Shown here one piece after another: positions 19,364-32,024 of a DNA stretch of 64,000 nt; the stretch's first letter is position 1; each line of letters starts with the position of its first letter. The DNA is from Hybos culiciformis (lineage: Eukaryota > Arthropoda > Insecta > Diptera > Hybotidae). The notes below the pieces were generated by a model, which saw only the letters and a program-made list of their open reading frames with translations, searched no databases and was not told where the DNA came from. The stretch covers positions 37,626,411 through 37,690,410 of the forward strand of contig OZ023273.1 in assembly GCA_964007475.1 (NCBI GenBank). Reading direction: 5' to 3'. Position numbers and translations under genes: made by a program.

Positions 19364-21643
19364 ACAATTTGAAAAAGCTCATTTGTGGACAATTTAATAA
19401 TGTTATAAATATGTAGGTATTAATATTTGGAGAACTGGAGTTCATACTTTATATTATATTAAACAATGCCTGTCTGCCACAGAGGTCCCAAAATTTACCC
19501 GTTGTTTACAATTTATACTTACCTGATTCAATAATTTTTCATTTCATGTGCGATCATCTTACTTACTACACATACATTTGTGTACTCGGCAACAGTAGAC
19601 TAATTGAAGAGCATAAAATATAGAAATATTCTAGTTTCTTAATGACCAGAATAACAATGTAGAAATTAAAAAGCCCATATTTTTAGCTTGCTTGTAAATT
19701 AGTTAACTGTCGATTACCCTGGTTAAATGGTATATTACATCACGTTCCACTCGACGACTGAATGGTGATATAAGATAACAACGATACCACTTTACTATAT
19801 GATAGTGAACCATTACAAAATGTATAATACAAAAAAAAATTTTTTAAATAATAAAAATATCTTTTTTGTCTTTAATGCTACGTTTATGAAGTGAACTACA
19901 GAATATCATGTCGACTTTTCAATCCTGATATTTTTTATACATATTTTTCGCTTTTTAGAGTTAGTAATTTTATTCAATAAAATGTACTTTAATGTTTATT
20001 ATCTTCCTAATTTTAATGTTCATAAATCAGAATATTTACACGCTTTTAAATTTTATTTATACACAATTCAAGAACTTTGTTTCTTTATTTTCTTACTTTC
20101 TTGCATACAAACTTTTTCTGCCTTTCAGGTATTCCTGATGGATATAAAAATCAATCGCTAAAGGTGTTGCATTTTATTTCTATTTGGGAAACAAAAAATA
20201 TTCGTGAAATTTTTCTTATTAAACACAGAAAGAAAACTATTAAAGATAAATAAATTTTCAATAATTTTTGTCTTGTCAAAGCTTTAATAACCAAAAGATA
20301 ACTAAAGCTTTCCTAGTAGAACTACATTGAGAATTTATGTTGATTAAGAAATAAATTTCGGCCTTGAACAATGTCTAAAATATCAAGAAATAAAAACATC
20401 TGGGGTCTTTTTTGGATGCTTGTTATACGATTTATACTCGAAAGACTTGCCTAGATGAATACAATTTAATTTTATGTAGAAAAGTTTACGACAAAGTTGA
20501 CATTTGAGTTTGGTACCTTTAAGATAATTTGCTTTAGTGGTTGAAATTTTACTTGTCTGAAAAAAATCACATTTAAAATCAATAAAATAATAATAACAAC
20601 TTGGAAGTTGTAAGTGATCGCTCTAGGATACAAAAAGGTACACTATTAATAATTACCATGTTTGTAAACTTTTTCAATAATTCAGGAAAAAAATTCGACA
20701 AGGTCTATTTATATTTTTTTGCTCTGTGAAAAAAATTGCTTCAGTTTGGACGTAAGGTATATTCAACTGCAAATCCGAAAAAAATGAACAGAAGATAAAT
20801 TTAAAGAATGATTGTGTCATACTTGCTATCAATAAAAAATTTCATAAAAAAACAAATAAAATTATTTTTTATTGTATAAAATTTCTAGTTAAATCATTAT
20901 AAAGCGTATAAAATACATATAAATTTCCCTGAATTATGGTAAACTTCACATCATAAAAATTTCACTGCTTTTCTATTTCTATTAAATTCTATAAAATATT
21001 CTTTGAAATTTGCTTACATTTTGTGAAGTCAAAGCTTTACATTGAATTCTATCTAGTTGACGGAAATGTTATAAAATTACTTCAAAATAATTAATTTTAA
21101 CAAAAGTTCTGCCTTATGTTAAAAAATCCAAATGTGTCACACAAATAATTGTTTATACATTTCTGGTGATAATACTTTTAACATAATTTTAAAATAGCAT
21201 TTAATCTATGGTTATGTCGTAAAAGAAGAAAACTATGAAGCTTAAAATAATTTTTTAGTAGTTTAGAACCGGATATAGAAATAGTTATTTAAATAAAAGA
21301 AATAGATCAGGGATCAGGGGATCGGAAGGCACATTGATGCCTTCATATAACGCTGAACAATTATTTGTAAAAGTCTCTATCTAATATTGCTTTTAAATGT
21401 TTTCACAACAAATAAACATAACATAATAATAATTATAGGACAAATTACTATGTTTTATTTTTTGAATTACATTGTTGAAAAATATTAATGAATCTTTATT
21501 TCATCGATCACTGTGTGTGGTAACATTTTTTTACAGTTTCAATATACGATATTATTTTATTGATTTTAGTTTTTTTTTATTTTGTTTTTTTTTTTTTTTT
21601 ATAAATTATACAATAAGTGATAGTTACTAAAATGCGTATCCTA
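19364..21643. other. Non-coding AT-rich interval
   Basis: No gene is supported. A short hairpin GAAGGCA/TGCCTTC lies at about 21326-21345. Otherwise there are A/T-rich runs only. Confidence 0.55.
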
Positions 21644-21740
21644 CAGTGCCTTCTAAAAAAGGTTGCGACCTTAAAACGCGACTATAATTTTTTTCGTTTG
21701 TGGATTTGCATATTAAGATGCACATTTTTTGAAATTTATG
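21644..21740 (+). mobile_element. Single Tc1/mariner-like terminal sequence
   Basis: After a TA dinucleotide the sequence CAGTGCCTTCTAAAAAAGG followed by TTGCGACC resembles Tc1/mariner inverted-repeat ends, which commonly begin CAGTGCC and continue with a CGACC-like block. No matching inverted end was found nearby and no transposase follows, so it is probably a broken end. Extent to the right is approximate. Confidence 0.4.
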
Positions 21741-21882
21741 TTTTAAACTCACATTTAAATTTAAATTTAGAATAATTATTATTAGAGTAGAATACCATTA
21801 ATAGGTTCAGAGATAAAAATAAACATTCAATTTTTTTTTTTAATAAGTTATTTATTTATAATTATAATTATTAATTAAGATT

Positions 21883-22364
21883 TTTAATGGGCATGTGGTC
21901 GGTATGTTGTATTTAGTAGTATAGAATTTAGATCGCTAAATGGAATATTATATGCGTCAATACACATGTAATCATTTAGATGCATCAGCGTATATAATGA
22001 AAAAATTTAGGTGCATCAGCGTAAATAATGAAATCATTTAGATGTTCTCACAATATTTCAATACAGACAAATAATAACAAAAATTTAAAAAAGTGTATAT
22101 CAACTTTTGTTTTTTTTTTTCATTGTAAATGTATAGACTGCAACTACCTTACACATACACATTAAAACAGTATATTGGATATGTTAACAAAATTTTTTAT
22201 ACTCGTTCTGTATTTACACAAATACACATAGACACTTGTGAATTTATATCACTCGATCTTCGGTCGCGTGATATAAGTATTGACTCGTGTCAATGTATTT
22301 TTGTCTATACAGAACTCTTAATTAATAACAAATTTAGTTTACATATACAATAATGTACTATTAA
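21883..22364 (+). mobile_element. Composite inverted-repeat element, copy 2
   Basis: Related to 1033-1775 from the TTTAATG...TATGTTGTATTTAG start, through 31-bp tandem units, to the final ACATATACAATAAT...ACTATTAA end. It has one hairpin (about 22215-22305, with TCACTCGA and the ATCTTCGGTC apex) instead of two and lacks the central inverted arm. Its hairpin arms have more mismatches than copy 1, so it looks older. Confidence 0.6.
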
Positions 22365-25300
22365 CTTGTTGTAATTCCATGAACAAAAAATTTAGTAATA
22401 TTTAAACATGTACATAACGGCGATATGGTTAACTTGAATTATAAGATAAAAAATCACTCATAAACTACAACAATTTTGATCAAAGATTGTTTTTGAGAAT
22501 TTTTTTCTAGAAATTATATTACAGTCCTAGATATGTACTGCATACAGCCCATCTCAAAAATTATTGGTAATGGATTTTCGTAGCTTAAAATATATTACAG
22601 ATTTTTCACATTGTATTAAATTTACCACCGACTGTAGGAAAATAAATAACTTTTTTATTGCTTCTGTATAGAATGAAATTATAATCAGATTTTTTTTTTT
22701 TTTTTTACAATTTTCCAAAGAAATAAAAAGCTAAAACATGGTTCTAACAGAAAATTAACAGGTATGAAACTGCTACTGGATAAAAGAATAAAAAGAATAC
22801 TTGGAAAATTTATAATGCGTTGTTCTTCCTCTCCAAGACAAATTATACAGAAAGATTCAAATCTAAAAAAAAATTCATTACACAACATAACTTTTTGCAA
22901 AAATAAATTTTGATAAAAAACTATGATATTAAATAAAAGTACATATATTTAGTTGTGTTCAAACATATTTACATATTATGTGTGTAATTATGTTTCACCC
23001 AAAAAGTTAAACCAAGCTCTTTAGACAATGCTCATGAAAGATAGTCTTGGAGTCTTGAGATTATTACTTTACGATTTGACTATATCTTCATTGCATGTAT
23101 CAAGATAACAACAACAGTTTAAAATCAAAATCAAGGAAATTCACATTATGTAAACGGTATTATCATTATGTTCTATTATCCAAGAATATTTGGAATATTA
23201 ATAGATAGTATAAGTAGAATGAAAATGTGTTTGGTATTTGCCGGTTTTTGCCGATAGAAAATAATATATATCCATATTGTTTATATTTCTCTATAATTTT
23301 TTATTTACTAGTTTCTGACATAAATGAGATTATATATATGATTTATGTAAGTTTTTTTTTTGGATCAATCGCAGTAAAAATTAACAACATTAAAAATATA
23401 AAAAAATAATTTTTGTTGGCTGACTGGAATATTTTTTTTATCATAAAGAAACTCACTTTGATATAAAAATGTTAAACATTGCTGCAAAAATAAATTTGCA
23501 TAAAAATTTCTTTTTAATTGCAATCAAAAGATCTTTTAAAGATAAGAATCAGTTAATGATATTTTATTAAGATCAGAAGCTTGTAATAGTGATGTTATTT
23601 TTGTATGACGGTGACAAGCTTTTGATCGTAAAGATAAAATGTTTATAGCGTGAATTTATTTTCAATATTTCATCATGTCATCTGTCCTATTTATGTTTGA
23701 ATTTATCCGAAAATGTCATTAAAAATGAGTTTTATTTTTAATTGTAACATTAAAATTAGACTATCTATGTAAGCACATATGTTTATGATGTTACTAATAA
23801 TGTACGAAGTTAAAAATTATACATATTTTAACTTTATTTTGAATTAATTTACTCCACATACGAATAGCTATAGTTCTATTATACTGCGGTTAATGCTGCG
23901 GTTAATGAAGGTCAATTTCTTTAAACAGCAAGCTGTAAAAAGCCGTTTTCTGTCATCATGTGCCATTGAAGGTGCTGGAATTTATACAGACCAAAAAAAG
24001 ATATAGTCTGTTAATGAAATCTCATTATCATGTTAAACTAAAATGATATAACGTACTAACTGACTTTAACTTTTTGTTTTCTTAATTAAAAAGAATTCCA
24101 ATAGACAGTAAAAAATTTCGTTCAAAATAAAATAATTGTGATCTTGCATTAATTATTTGAGAGCTAGTGATGATCATATTATGTCATTAGTTATTTCCGA
24201 AATCAGTAAATCATCCATTCTATGCTGTTGTTAGCTTTTTGCGATAATAATAAATTAATAAATATGACATTCAATGCATAGAATAAATTCAATTATTGTT
24301 TATGATGACAACTTATCTTTTGAAAAAAATAGTTTTCAAAACTATTGCTTATTAAATAGTATAGTTATGTTTAATCAAATTTTTTATTACTTTTAATTAT
24401 TATACTTAATTATTAGATGTTTCTAAGAATAACAGAAGAAGCTTTATTTTTTTTATAGTGTTCAAATTATATCAATCAAACTTCATAAATTTTTTTGACG
24501 ACTATTTGTGTTTGGAAACCAGTTCTCAAAATATATTTTAAATTTTAAAAACTGTCTAAGCTAACAATTTTCGAAAAAAAACTTTTTATTATAAAACAGT
24601 AAACATGTATTTGATTTGTAGCATGGTTTAAAACTGCAAGGGACAAAACCGAAACATTGTGGAAGACAATCAAGTGTATGAATGTATTTGGGTTATAATT
24701 ATAATTCTGCTTACTGAGTTATAATGTTGTGTACCGAAATACTATGGAAACAATTCTGTACGGACAAAATAATGTACATATATCCATATATCCATATATA
24801 TAAACAATATTTGGACAAAATTCAATTTTTAAAAATTTTGAACTGTTATAAAAATTCTTATACAATTTGGGTTTTAAGAACAAATTTCTTAATTTTGTAC
24901 TATATTACAGATTTTATTTTCTAGTAAGTTATAGTTTACTACAACTTCAATAGAATGAAAAAAATGATAAATGTTTTTCATTATTAAAAATTCAAATACA
25001 TGGAAGGTTAGTTGAGAATATTATAATAAATTTACATCATTGTCATACAGATATATATTTATGATTAATTATTACAATGTTTATATTTCTAAATTTTTCT
25101 TAGAATAAACAGAATTTCTATAACTCCACTTTTTTTGACTTTCTGTAGAAAACGGAAGGAAATCATGACAATATAATATAATTATTGAATAAGGTTAATA
25201 CCTACAGATAGATAATTTTAGGAAAAAAAAAATTAAATTAAATAATATTTGATTGAAAAAACCCTTTCTTACGAAACTAATTTTTTTAACTTATGTTAAA

Positions 25301-26051
25301 ATGTATCTTAAAAAATATGTTTACAAAAACCGTTAAATCTAAAAATGAAAAATTATTAAAAAAGATAAAATCTTTTAATATTTTTTTCTTTTTATAAACG
25401 ACATATGAGTGCACATCTGAGTACCAACATCATTATTATCATATAAACCACCCACCCAAAAAATAATTTTGCATCCAGCTGATTTTTGTTTTTAAATGTT
25501 TATTTTTTTTGTACCTCAAAAAACCTGAATTCTAATCGTCTTATAAGGTAAAATAATGAGTTTTTTTAATGAAGAAAAAATGTTTGGTAAGAATAAAACT
25601 CAGGTCACTTCGCGTAACCAAAAAAATAATATTTTTATGAGAATAAAATAACTAATAAAAGAATAAATTCATATATTGATGTTTTCTCCTACTACTACTA
25701 CTAGAAACTTGTTCGAACAACCCTTGAACATTTCTTATTATAGTAAAACCATGAAGAACTAAACATTTTATTCGCAGATAGCATTAACTTAATTTAATTT
25801 TCTAATAGTTTTATAAAGCTGGTCGAAAATTTGTGCAAAGAGTTTAAAAGAATTTTTAGTATTTTTTATTCACATTGGACTATTAACTATTTCGATGGTA
25901 ATAAGATTTGCTTATTATATTTAACAACCTTTGTTGAAAAAAAGATGGACTTACTTCAGACAATATTTTAATCCATTCAACTTTATTTTTAATTTTGGTT
26001 TGTCTATACAGCTTCAGCATAATTACAATTTAAATATACATTTTCGTCGAC
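22365..26051. other. Non-coding AT-rich interval with one weak exon-like island
   Basis: No convincing gene. A small GC-richer patch at 23885-23990 is described separately. Open frames such as 24724-24924 (plus) and 22685-22900 (minus) show no recognisable domain. Confidence 0.5.
23921..23974 (-). CDS. Very weak terminal-exon candidate
   Basis: On the minus strand an acceptor-like TATAAATTCCAG ends before 23974. The next 17 codons are open (HLQWHMMTENGFLQLAV) and end in TAA. The patch is richer in G and C than its surroundings. A frame this short arises easily by chance, and the upstream tract is only moderately pyrimidine-rich. Confidence 0.12.
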   Translation of the reverse strand, partial: HLQWHMMTENGFLQLAV

Positions 26052-26679
26052 ATAATAGCCCTTATTATGGAAGACGCTGTCGTCTGTCGCCAAAGTCATC
26101 TTTTAGAGTCGCCGACGACTCTTTTTCGTATTACGGAAGGCGCCCAATTTTAAGGCGACTGTAATTTACAAGGCGCCTTCAACTTGATACGATAACACTT
26201 GATTTTTTTTGTGAATAACAGTAACACCTAAATAAAAATCAAAAGAAAACGTAAAAATTTCAAAAATTTTTGTTAAAATTCAAAAAACGTAAAAATTTCA
26301 AAAATTTTTGAAGTTAAAATTCAAAAAAATTTATTTTAATAAATAAAAAACTTATATTTACCTAATTTTTCAGAATTCTTGAGTTAAATAAAAAATTTTC
26401 AAACTTTTTCAAAATATATTTTTGAAAAATTTTGTTTTTCAAATTTGAATCATCAAAATAATATACTAGTCGTCTAGTTGAAAGCAGGCGGCAGTAAATT
26501 TATTAAAAAGGCGACAAAAGCGACTTCAATAATACGGATTTTCAATTGATTGTCGTCTAGGGTCGCCCAGGCTACTAGACGACAAGTCGCCTGAAGGCGA
26601 CAGCGACTTCCATGATACCAAATTGTCGCTTTTGGCGACTGGCGACGGCGACAGCGCCTTCCATGATAAGGGCTATTAT
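26052..26679. mobile_element. Foldback/MITE-like element with AATAGCCCTTAT termini
   Basis: The left end ATAATAGCCCTTATTATGG and the complement of the right end (ATAATAGCCCTTATCATGG) are nearly identical. Both continue inward with AAG-CGCTGTCG and many GGCGAC/GTCGCC motifs in opposite orientation. The GC-rich arms enclose an A/T-rich centre that contains a 38-bp direct duplication (about 26248-26325). No coding sequence is present. If the end is GCCCTTAT the flanking TA could be a mariner-type duplication; the inverted ATAATAG hides the exact boundary. Confidence 0.75.
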
Positions 26680-26709
26680 CTAAATAAATTACAAATATAA
26701 TATCTATTT

Positions 26710-26717
26710 ATTGCATA
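26710..26717. repeat. 8-bp target duplication, left (ATTGCATA)
   Basis: ATTGCATA precedes CAGCGTTACC and recurs at 27096-27103 directly after GGTAACCCTG. Eight base pairs is the hallmark of hAT insertion. Confidence 0.9.
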
Positions 26718-27095
26718 CAGCGTTACCAACTTAGGGGTTTTCCCCCTAGATTTAGGGGTTTTTTTTGTTGACAGAGGGATTTTTAGGGGGTAATTTGTTT
26801 CAGGGGTTTTTTTAGGAGTATGATGTATGATCTTAAAAGCGAAGATTTAGATGACATTTGTAATATTTTTGAATGCATTTCATAAGATACCTTATTTGCT
26901 AATTTTATTATAAATAAATAATTTTATTATTTATATAATTTACGATGTGCGTTATATATTTTTCTTCAAGCATCTATTTGAAATCCTCATAGGTATGTAT
27001 AGCTGTTATAATATCTATAAAAAAAAATTTAGGGGTTTTTTAGGGGGAAATTTTATTTTTTTAGGGGGAAACATTTGAAAAGGTTGGTAACCCTG
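26718..27095. mobile_element. hAT-type miniature element
   Basis: This 378-bp element starts CAGCGTTACCAAC and ends GTTGGTAACCCTG, an inverted repeat with one mismatch (12 of 13). It is bounded by the perfect 8-bp duplication ATTGCATA. CAG-type ends and an 8-bp duplication define the hAT superfamily. The subterminal parts carry repeated TTAGGGG or AGGGGG motifs on both sides (CCCCCT on the complementary strand), a plausible transposase-binding arrangement. There is no transposase. An autonomous relative elsewhere in the genome would have to mobilise it. Confidence 0.9.
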
Positions 27096-27103
27096 ATTGC
27101 ATA
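27096..27103. repeat. 8-bp target duplication, right (ATTGCATA)
   Basis: Perfect match to 26710-26717. Confidence 0.9.
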
Positions 27104-28542
27104 TACTAGTCCAGCTTTTGAAAATTATTTATACCTCGGTCTCATATTTGATGATGCTCTTTTGTACGAAGTTGATGACCACTACTGGAGAAGTACTGGT
27201 GCTATGAATTTATGTATAGTGTACATATATATTTATAAATTTAAAAAGCCAAAAAATTAACCTCACCTTTGGTAGGGGCGATTGAAATTAAGCCCATAAC
27301 TGTAGAAACAAAAAAATCACGACATCATTTGTTAAAGTTAACGACAAAATTATAATTATAATAAAAACCACGAATATTAATTTGAATAAACGCGCGCCTT
27401 AACTAATTTTTGTTTTATTCATTCATTAGAAAGTCTATAAGTTTTCATTAGAAATCAGCTATATATTCTAGGAAATTTCGTATGAAACATTTTGTAGCAC
27501 AAAAAAAAAAAAAAATAACTATAAAAATAATCGTTTCATAACTATGTATCTATGTATATAAACAAGCTTAAAGGTTTTATTATTTTTTTTTTTTTGAAAT
27601 CTGTTTCCGGTCTAAGAAATTTGTAATTTTGCAAAAAAAAAAATAAATAAAATAATAAAAATAAGTATAAGAATGATTTGTTTACATTTTTAAAGAAAAA
27701 TGAAAGAATCAATTTATGAATGAATTGAGTAAATATATGAAACACTACTATTATTTTACAATTACTATTCAATTTAAGATAAGTATATAACATTAAATAA
27801 TAATTAAGATAATAGAGGGATTAAAATTACTCTAATTCTTTTTTTTAAGAGGCTTTGTTAGAATCTGTATTTGCAAAGGCTATGAGAAATAGCGAAAAAT
27901 AATTTTTTTATTAGATATTGTATAGAATTTTGGTATTAAGTATTTTGAACTTTTATTAATTTTATTCTCGTAATAATCGTTAAAAGAATTATGACACTTT
28001 AATAACAATAATATTGAACCATCTTCAACATAATAAACTTTTTTATTTTTTTTGCTTTTTAATTTATAAATTTTAGTGCACATATTCACATAACAATTTT
28101 TGTATCCAGTCAGGGGTCATGAATAATAATATTGATTTGATGACAAACTTAATTTGTATTCATAAAATAAATAATAGCATTTATAATAGCGAATAAACAA
28201 GATTTTAAATTATATTCTAAAAAATTGAGTCATAACTTAATTCAACAACGGAAACTGAGCTAATAATAATTATTCTAATTTGCATTATTTATTAATCAAT
28301 TTGAGAGGAATGATTAAACACCTCATATTACCAGAAGCTAAATTTATGCAAAAGCTTTTGAACTTTTCAATAAGATTTAAAATTATGTTTTAACTTTATA
28401 AAAAAAATCATGTTATCTTTAGTTTACATTTTAAATACATACTACATTGAAAATAAATTATTATTCTTATAATATTATTTAGTCGTTATTATTAAGTTGG
28501 CATCAAAATGAACGTATTGCACAATCGAATAGTTTTTTTTAG

Positions 28543-28659
28543 GTTGTACGAATTTTGTGTAAGGCAATGCGAACAGTAACGACATTGGTGCTTCAATCGA
28601 CATCTATCTTTCACGGAAATTCATTTTCAGCCTGGGGTGCGAAGCCTTGGACATACTAG
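28543..28659 (+). CDS. Weak exon-like island
   Basis: An acceptor-like AGTTTTTTTTAG precedes 28543. The following 38 codons are open to a TAG and include KAMRTVTTLVLQSTSIFHGN. The patch is visibly richer in G and C than its surroundings. The peptide matches no family I know. It may equally be a fragment of an old mobile element. Confidence 0.15.
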   Translation, partial: VVRILCKAMRTVTTLVLQSTSIFHGNSFSAWGAKPWTY

Positions 28660-30107
28660 TGGAATAACACTTTTTTTTTAGGGTTATCGAAGTCATTAAA
28701 TCTATTTAATCACATATCAATTATCAAAAGAATCCATTTAAACTTTTAAAAAAATAAAAATATTTGATTTATAAATAACAAATATAACATAACTAAAGTT
28801 TTTCTTTGAGGTGAAATATTTAGTATTCGAGAAAATTAAGATACGCAGTCACCTCTTCTGAATCTCCTATAATCACTGTCAAGATTGCTTGCCATTTTTT
28901 TTATTTTTAATATTTTGAATTCGAATTGAGCGAAAAACAATTTATTTTTTAACATTCATTACTTTACCCATAACACCATAATTTATAAATTTATATATAC
29001 ATATGCTTCTTAAGAACTGCCCTAATAGGTCACTTTAATATGCCGACAAAAATCTTTTAATCTCAATTTCCTTTTGTTACAAAATATAAATGAGGATTTT
29101 TCTAAAAATTTAATGATTTTAGTTATACATACATACGTATACATTATACATTATTAGAATCACAAACATTTAATAATAAAACTGTATGTTATAAATTTTC
29201 TTTTGAATAACTCTTTTCGCTCCAAAATCCTTTAATTTATTATTTTTAAATTCAATAATTTAATAAATGGTTCAATAAAATCTTATTATTTTTCAGTTTT
29301 TTTGTATTGATTTTTTTTTTTCATCTACTACAATAATAGTTATTTATATTCGTGTGAGATCTAAAGTATTTTACGTAAATCGTTAATTCAAACATTTATC
29401 ATACATTTTTAAGTTTCATACCAGTACCTAGGTATATGTATTTGGTAAAAATTTAAAACATAATTATATTCATCAACTCAACATAATATAATTGTCTTAA
29501 AAGTTAGTTGGATTTTTTTTCAGTGAATAAAATTTTTAAACTAAATGTGATTTTTTATGAAAAAGTTTTTTTTTTTAAGAAGCTCCATCATCGTTACAAA
29601 TCAAATAAAATGTCATAGTTGTACAGTCATGTGAAAAGAGCAAAAGAGGATTTTTTCGATTACCCAAAAAAAAAACTAAAAAAAAAAAACTTCCTTAACA
29701 TTGTTTAAAAAAATAATTTATTCATAAGATTTCAGGGAAAAAAAATATTATGTTTAACACCTGAATAATTTGAAATTCTTCCCTTTACATTCTTTTTTTT
29801 TTTTTCTCTTTTTAATGGGAGATGTTTAAGTGGTCCATAAATATGTCGTTTATTTGTTTATGTGCATGAAAAAAAATAAAAAAATAATAATAATGTCAAC
29901 CTGGTCCATATGGTCAATAACCTCCGATTAAACTGGACTCAAGAGATATTTATAATATTTGTTTGAATTTTTTTTAATCCAATTATAAAAATATAAATTA
30001 TTTTTTAACATTTAGATCTTAATTTCAGTTCTCGATGCTCGCATACTTTTACTTTGAAAATAAGGTTTAGTTACAATTTGAAACGATTTTACCTATATTT
30101 CTTAACT

Positions 30108-30220
30108 TCTGGGAGTTATTATGATTTACGACGGAACGTAAAAATCATTACTAGTTTCACTCGATTTGAAAGAAAATAGGATTTTCGTAAGAAATTTACG
30201 TTGGATCGTAACTCCTCCTG
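30108..30220. repeat. Imperfect inverted repeat of about 110 bp
   Basis: GGAGTTA (30113-30119) faces TAACTCC, and inner arms TTACGACGGAACGTAAA face TTTACGTTGGATCGTAA with several mismatches. It could be an old miniature element. No clear target duplication was seen. Confidence 0.35.
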
Positions 30221-32012
30221 ATCTAAAAACAAACCTAACGAATATTAGTAATACTTTTTAATAATTTATTTATGTACATATATTGAAACAGGGTGAAGAT
30301 GGTTTTTAGTTTTGTTTAAAAAATTAAAATAAATGTATTTTATATAGTTTTTCTTTTAATTTTATGATGACTTAATTTGCAATAACTTTCATCTGCTTAA
30401 CTGACTTTACTATAAATCTATTTATTATGTATCCACAGTGAAATTGAAAATTTAATTATCAGCCCAAAAAAAGAAGAATTTGTATTTTAATAAAATGTAT
30501 TTATATCTGATAACATATAACATATTTTATATGTACAAGATTTTTTATGTGATTTAAATCACAGACTAATATAACTATTTAACAGACTGACAAAAATGAA
30601 TATTTTTCCTTCTTACATCTAACTATGATCAGTTCAAGATAATACTGTCAATTTATAACGCAGTAAATTTAAATATTTTTAAAATCTTGTTTGAGGGATT
30701 TTTTTTTTTTTGTTTTATTTGTTTCTTTGCAGCAAAAATTTCCATAATTTATCGTCTGCGAGAAGTGAATTCATCTTATCTTTATCATAGTCATTGGTTA
30801 TTTAGAAATTCGGTAAAATACTTTTATTTATTCCTTCAGAGGCATTTCGAGCGAATATTTTTGAACCATATTTTTCAAGCCAGTTTTGTGCAAATATAAT
30901 ATTCATTTTTTTGCATTTGTATGATGATATTGATCGTAATGTAACCTTTTTCAACTATGACAAAACCAAAAACAAAAGCGTAAATTACTGCCTAAAAATA
31001 AGTTAGGAAGGTAAAATAAAGTAATATACTATATAAACCATTCAGGTTTGGTTATTTTTCATCAATAATCACATAACAACAATAAATTATTGTCATTTAA
31101 ATAATTTTCAGATTAATTTTTACAATATTAAGAAGTTTGATAATTAGTATCTTGAAAAAATTAATTAACAAGAAGATCTAAACTAAATTCTAATTGAAGA
31201 ACGTATATGTAATATTATTCACTGTATAGTATATCCACCAAAGTGCCAGCTAACTAATTTTTATTTTATAATATTTTATTTCCATTATTTGTTTTCTTTT
31301 TAACTGAAATAATTATGACTGTTGCTTTGTAAACTGTTCATCTTTTTCAACGAAATGGATTAATTCCTTAATTAGATGAAATCAAAATTTAAATAACATT
31401 GAAAAAATGCCTCAATAAAAAAGAATTCCAAAATTTCAATCAGGTGCAATTTTTTACATATCTACATATCTACAATATAGAAACAAGATCAGAGGATTAT
31501 GACGCTAAATTGACACTTAATTTATAAGTAGTCTTTCATTTTATAATTAGTATGTTATAAAAAAGAAACTGCCTTCTTGAACTCGTATATACTTGAATGA
31601 TTTTACGATGAAAGTAAGAAACAATGTTTATGTTGTTAAATAAATGTCAGTTGTAACAAATTTTATAAGTATAGGTAAGAGAATAAAAAATATTTTCTTA
31701 CAAATATTATAAAATATTAAATAAATCCTATCATACTATCCGTATTATTCAGGATACTATTATCTCCTATCTGGTTGTACTATATGTATACTGTATATTT
31801 ATTACAGAATTTATTAAGTATATCCTTATTTATAATTTTGTTAAATTATTTCAATAAAAATAATTATTGAAATAATTTTTATTAAACTGTATATATAGTA
31901 AAGTGGTAAAATTATTATATAAGATAGAAAAAGAAAAAAAAAATTCAAGATGCACTTTTAAAAGAAAATTTCTAATAAAAAACTAGTAAACTTTATCTAA
32001 AACATAAGTTTA

Positions 32013-32024
32013 GGGCACGTGCCC
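32013..32024. promoter_or_regulatory. Palindromic E-box GGGCACGTGCCC
   Basis: A perfect 12-bp palindrome centred on CACGTG, a core bound by bHLH dimers such as Myc/Max or circadian factors. It stands out in A/T-rich sequence. No adjacent promoter is visible, so a regulatory role is only possible. Confidence 0.3.

Noticed and set aside
26730..27070. TTAGGGG motifs as telomeric repeats
   Set aside because: They are irregular, occur in both orientations and lie within a hAT element with a target duplication. This is not a telomeric TTAGG array.
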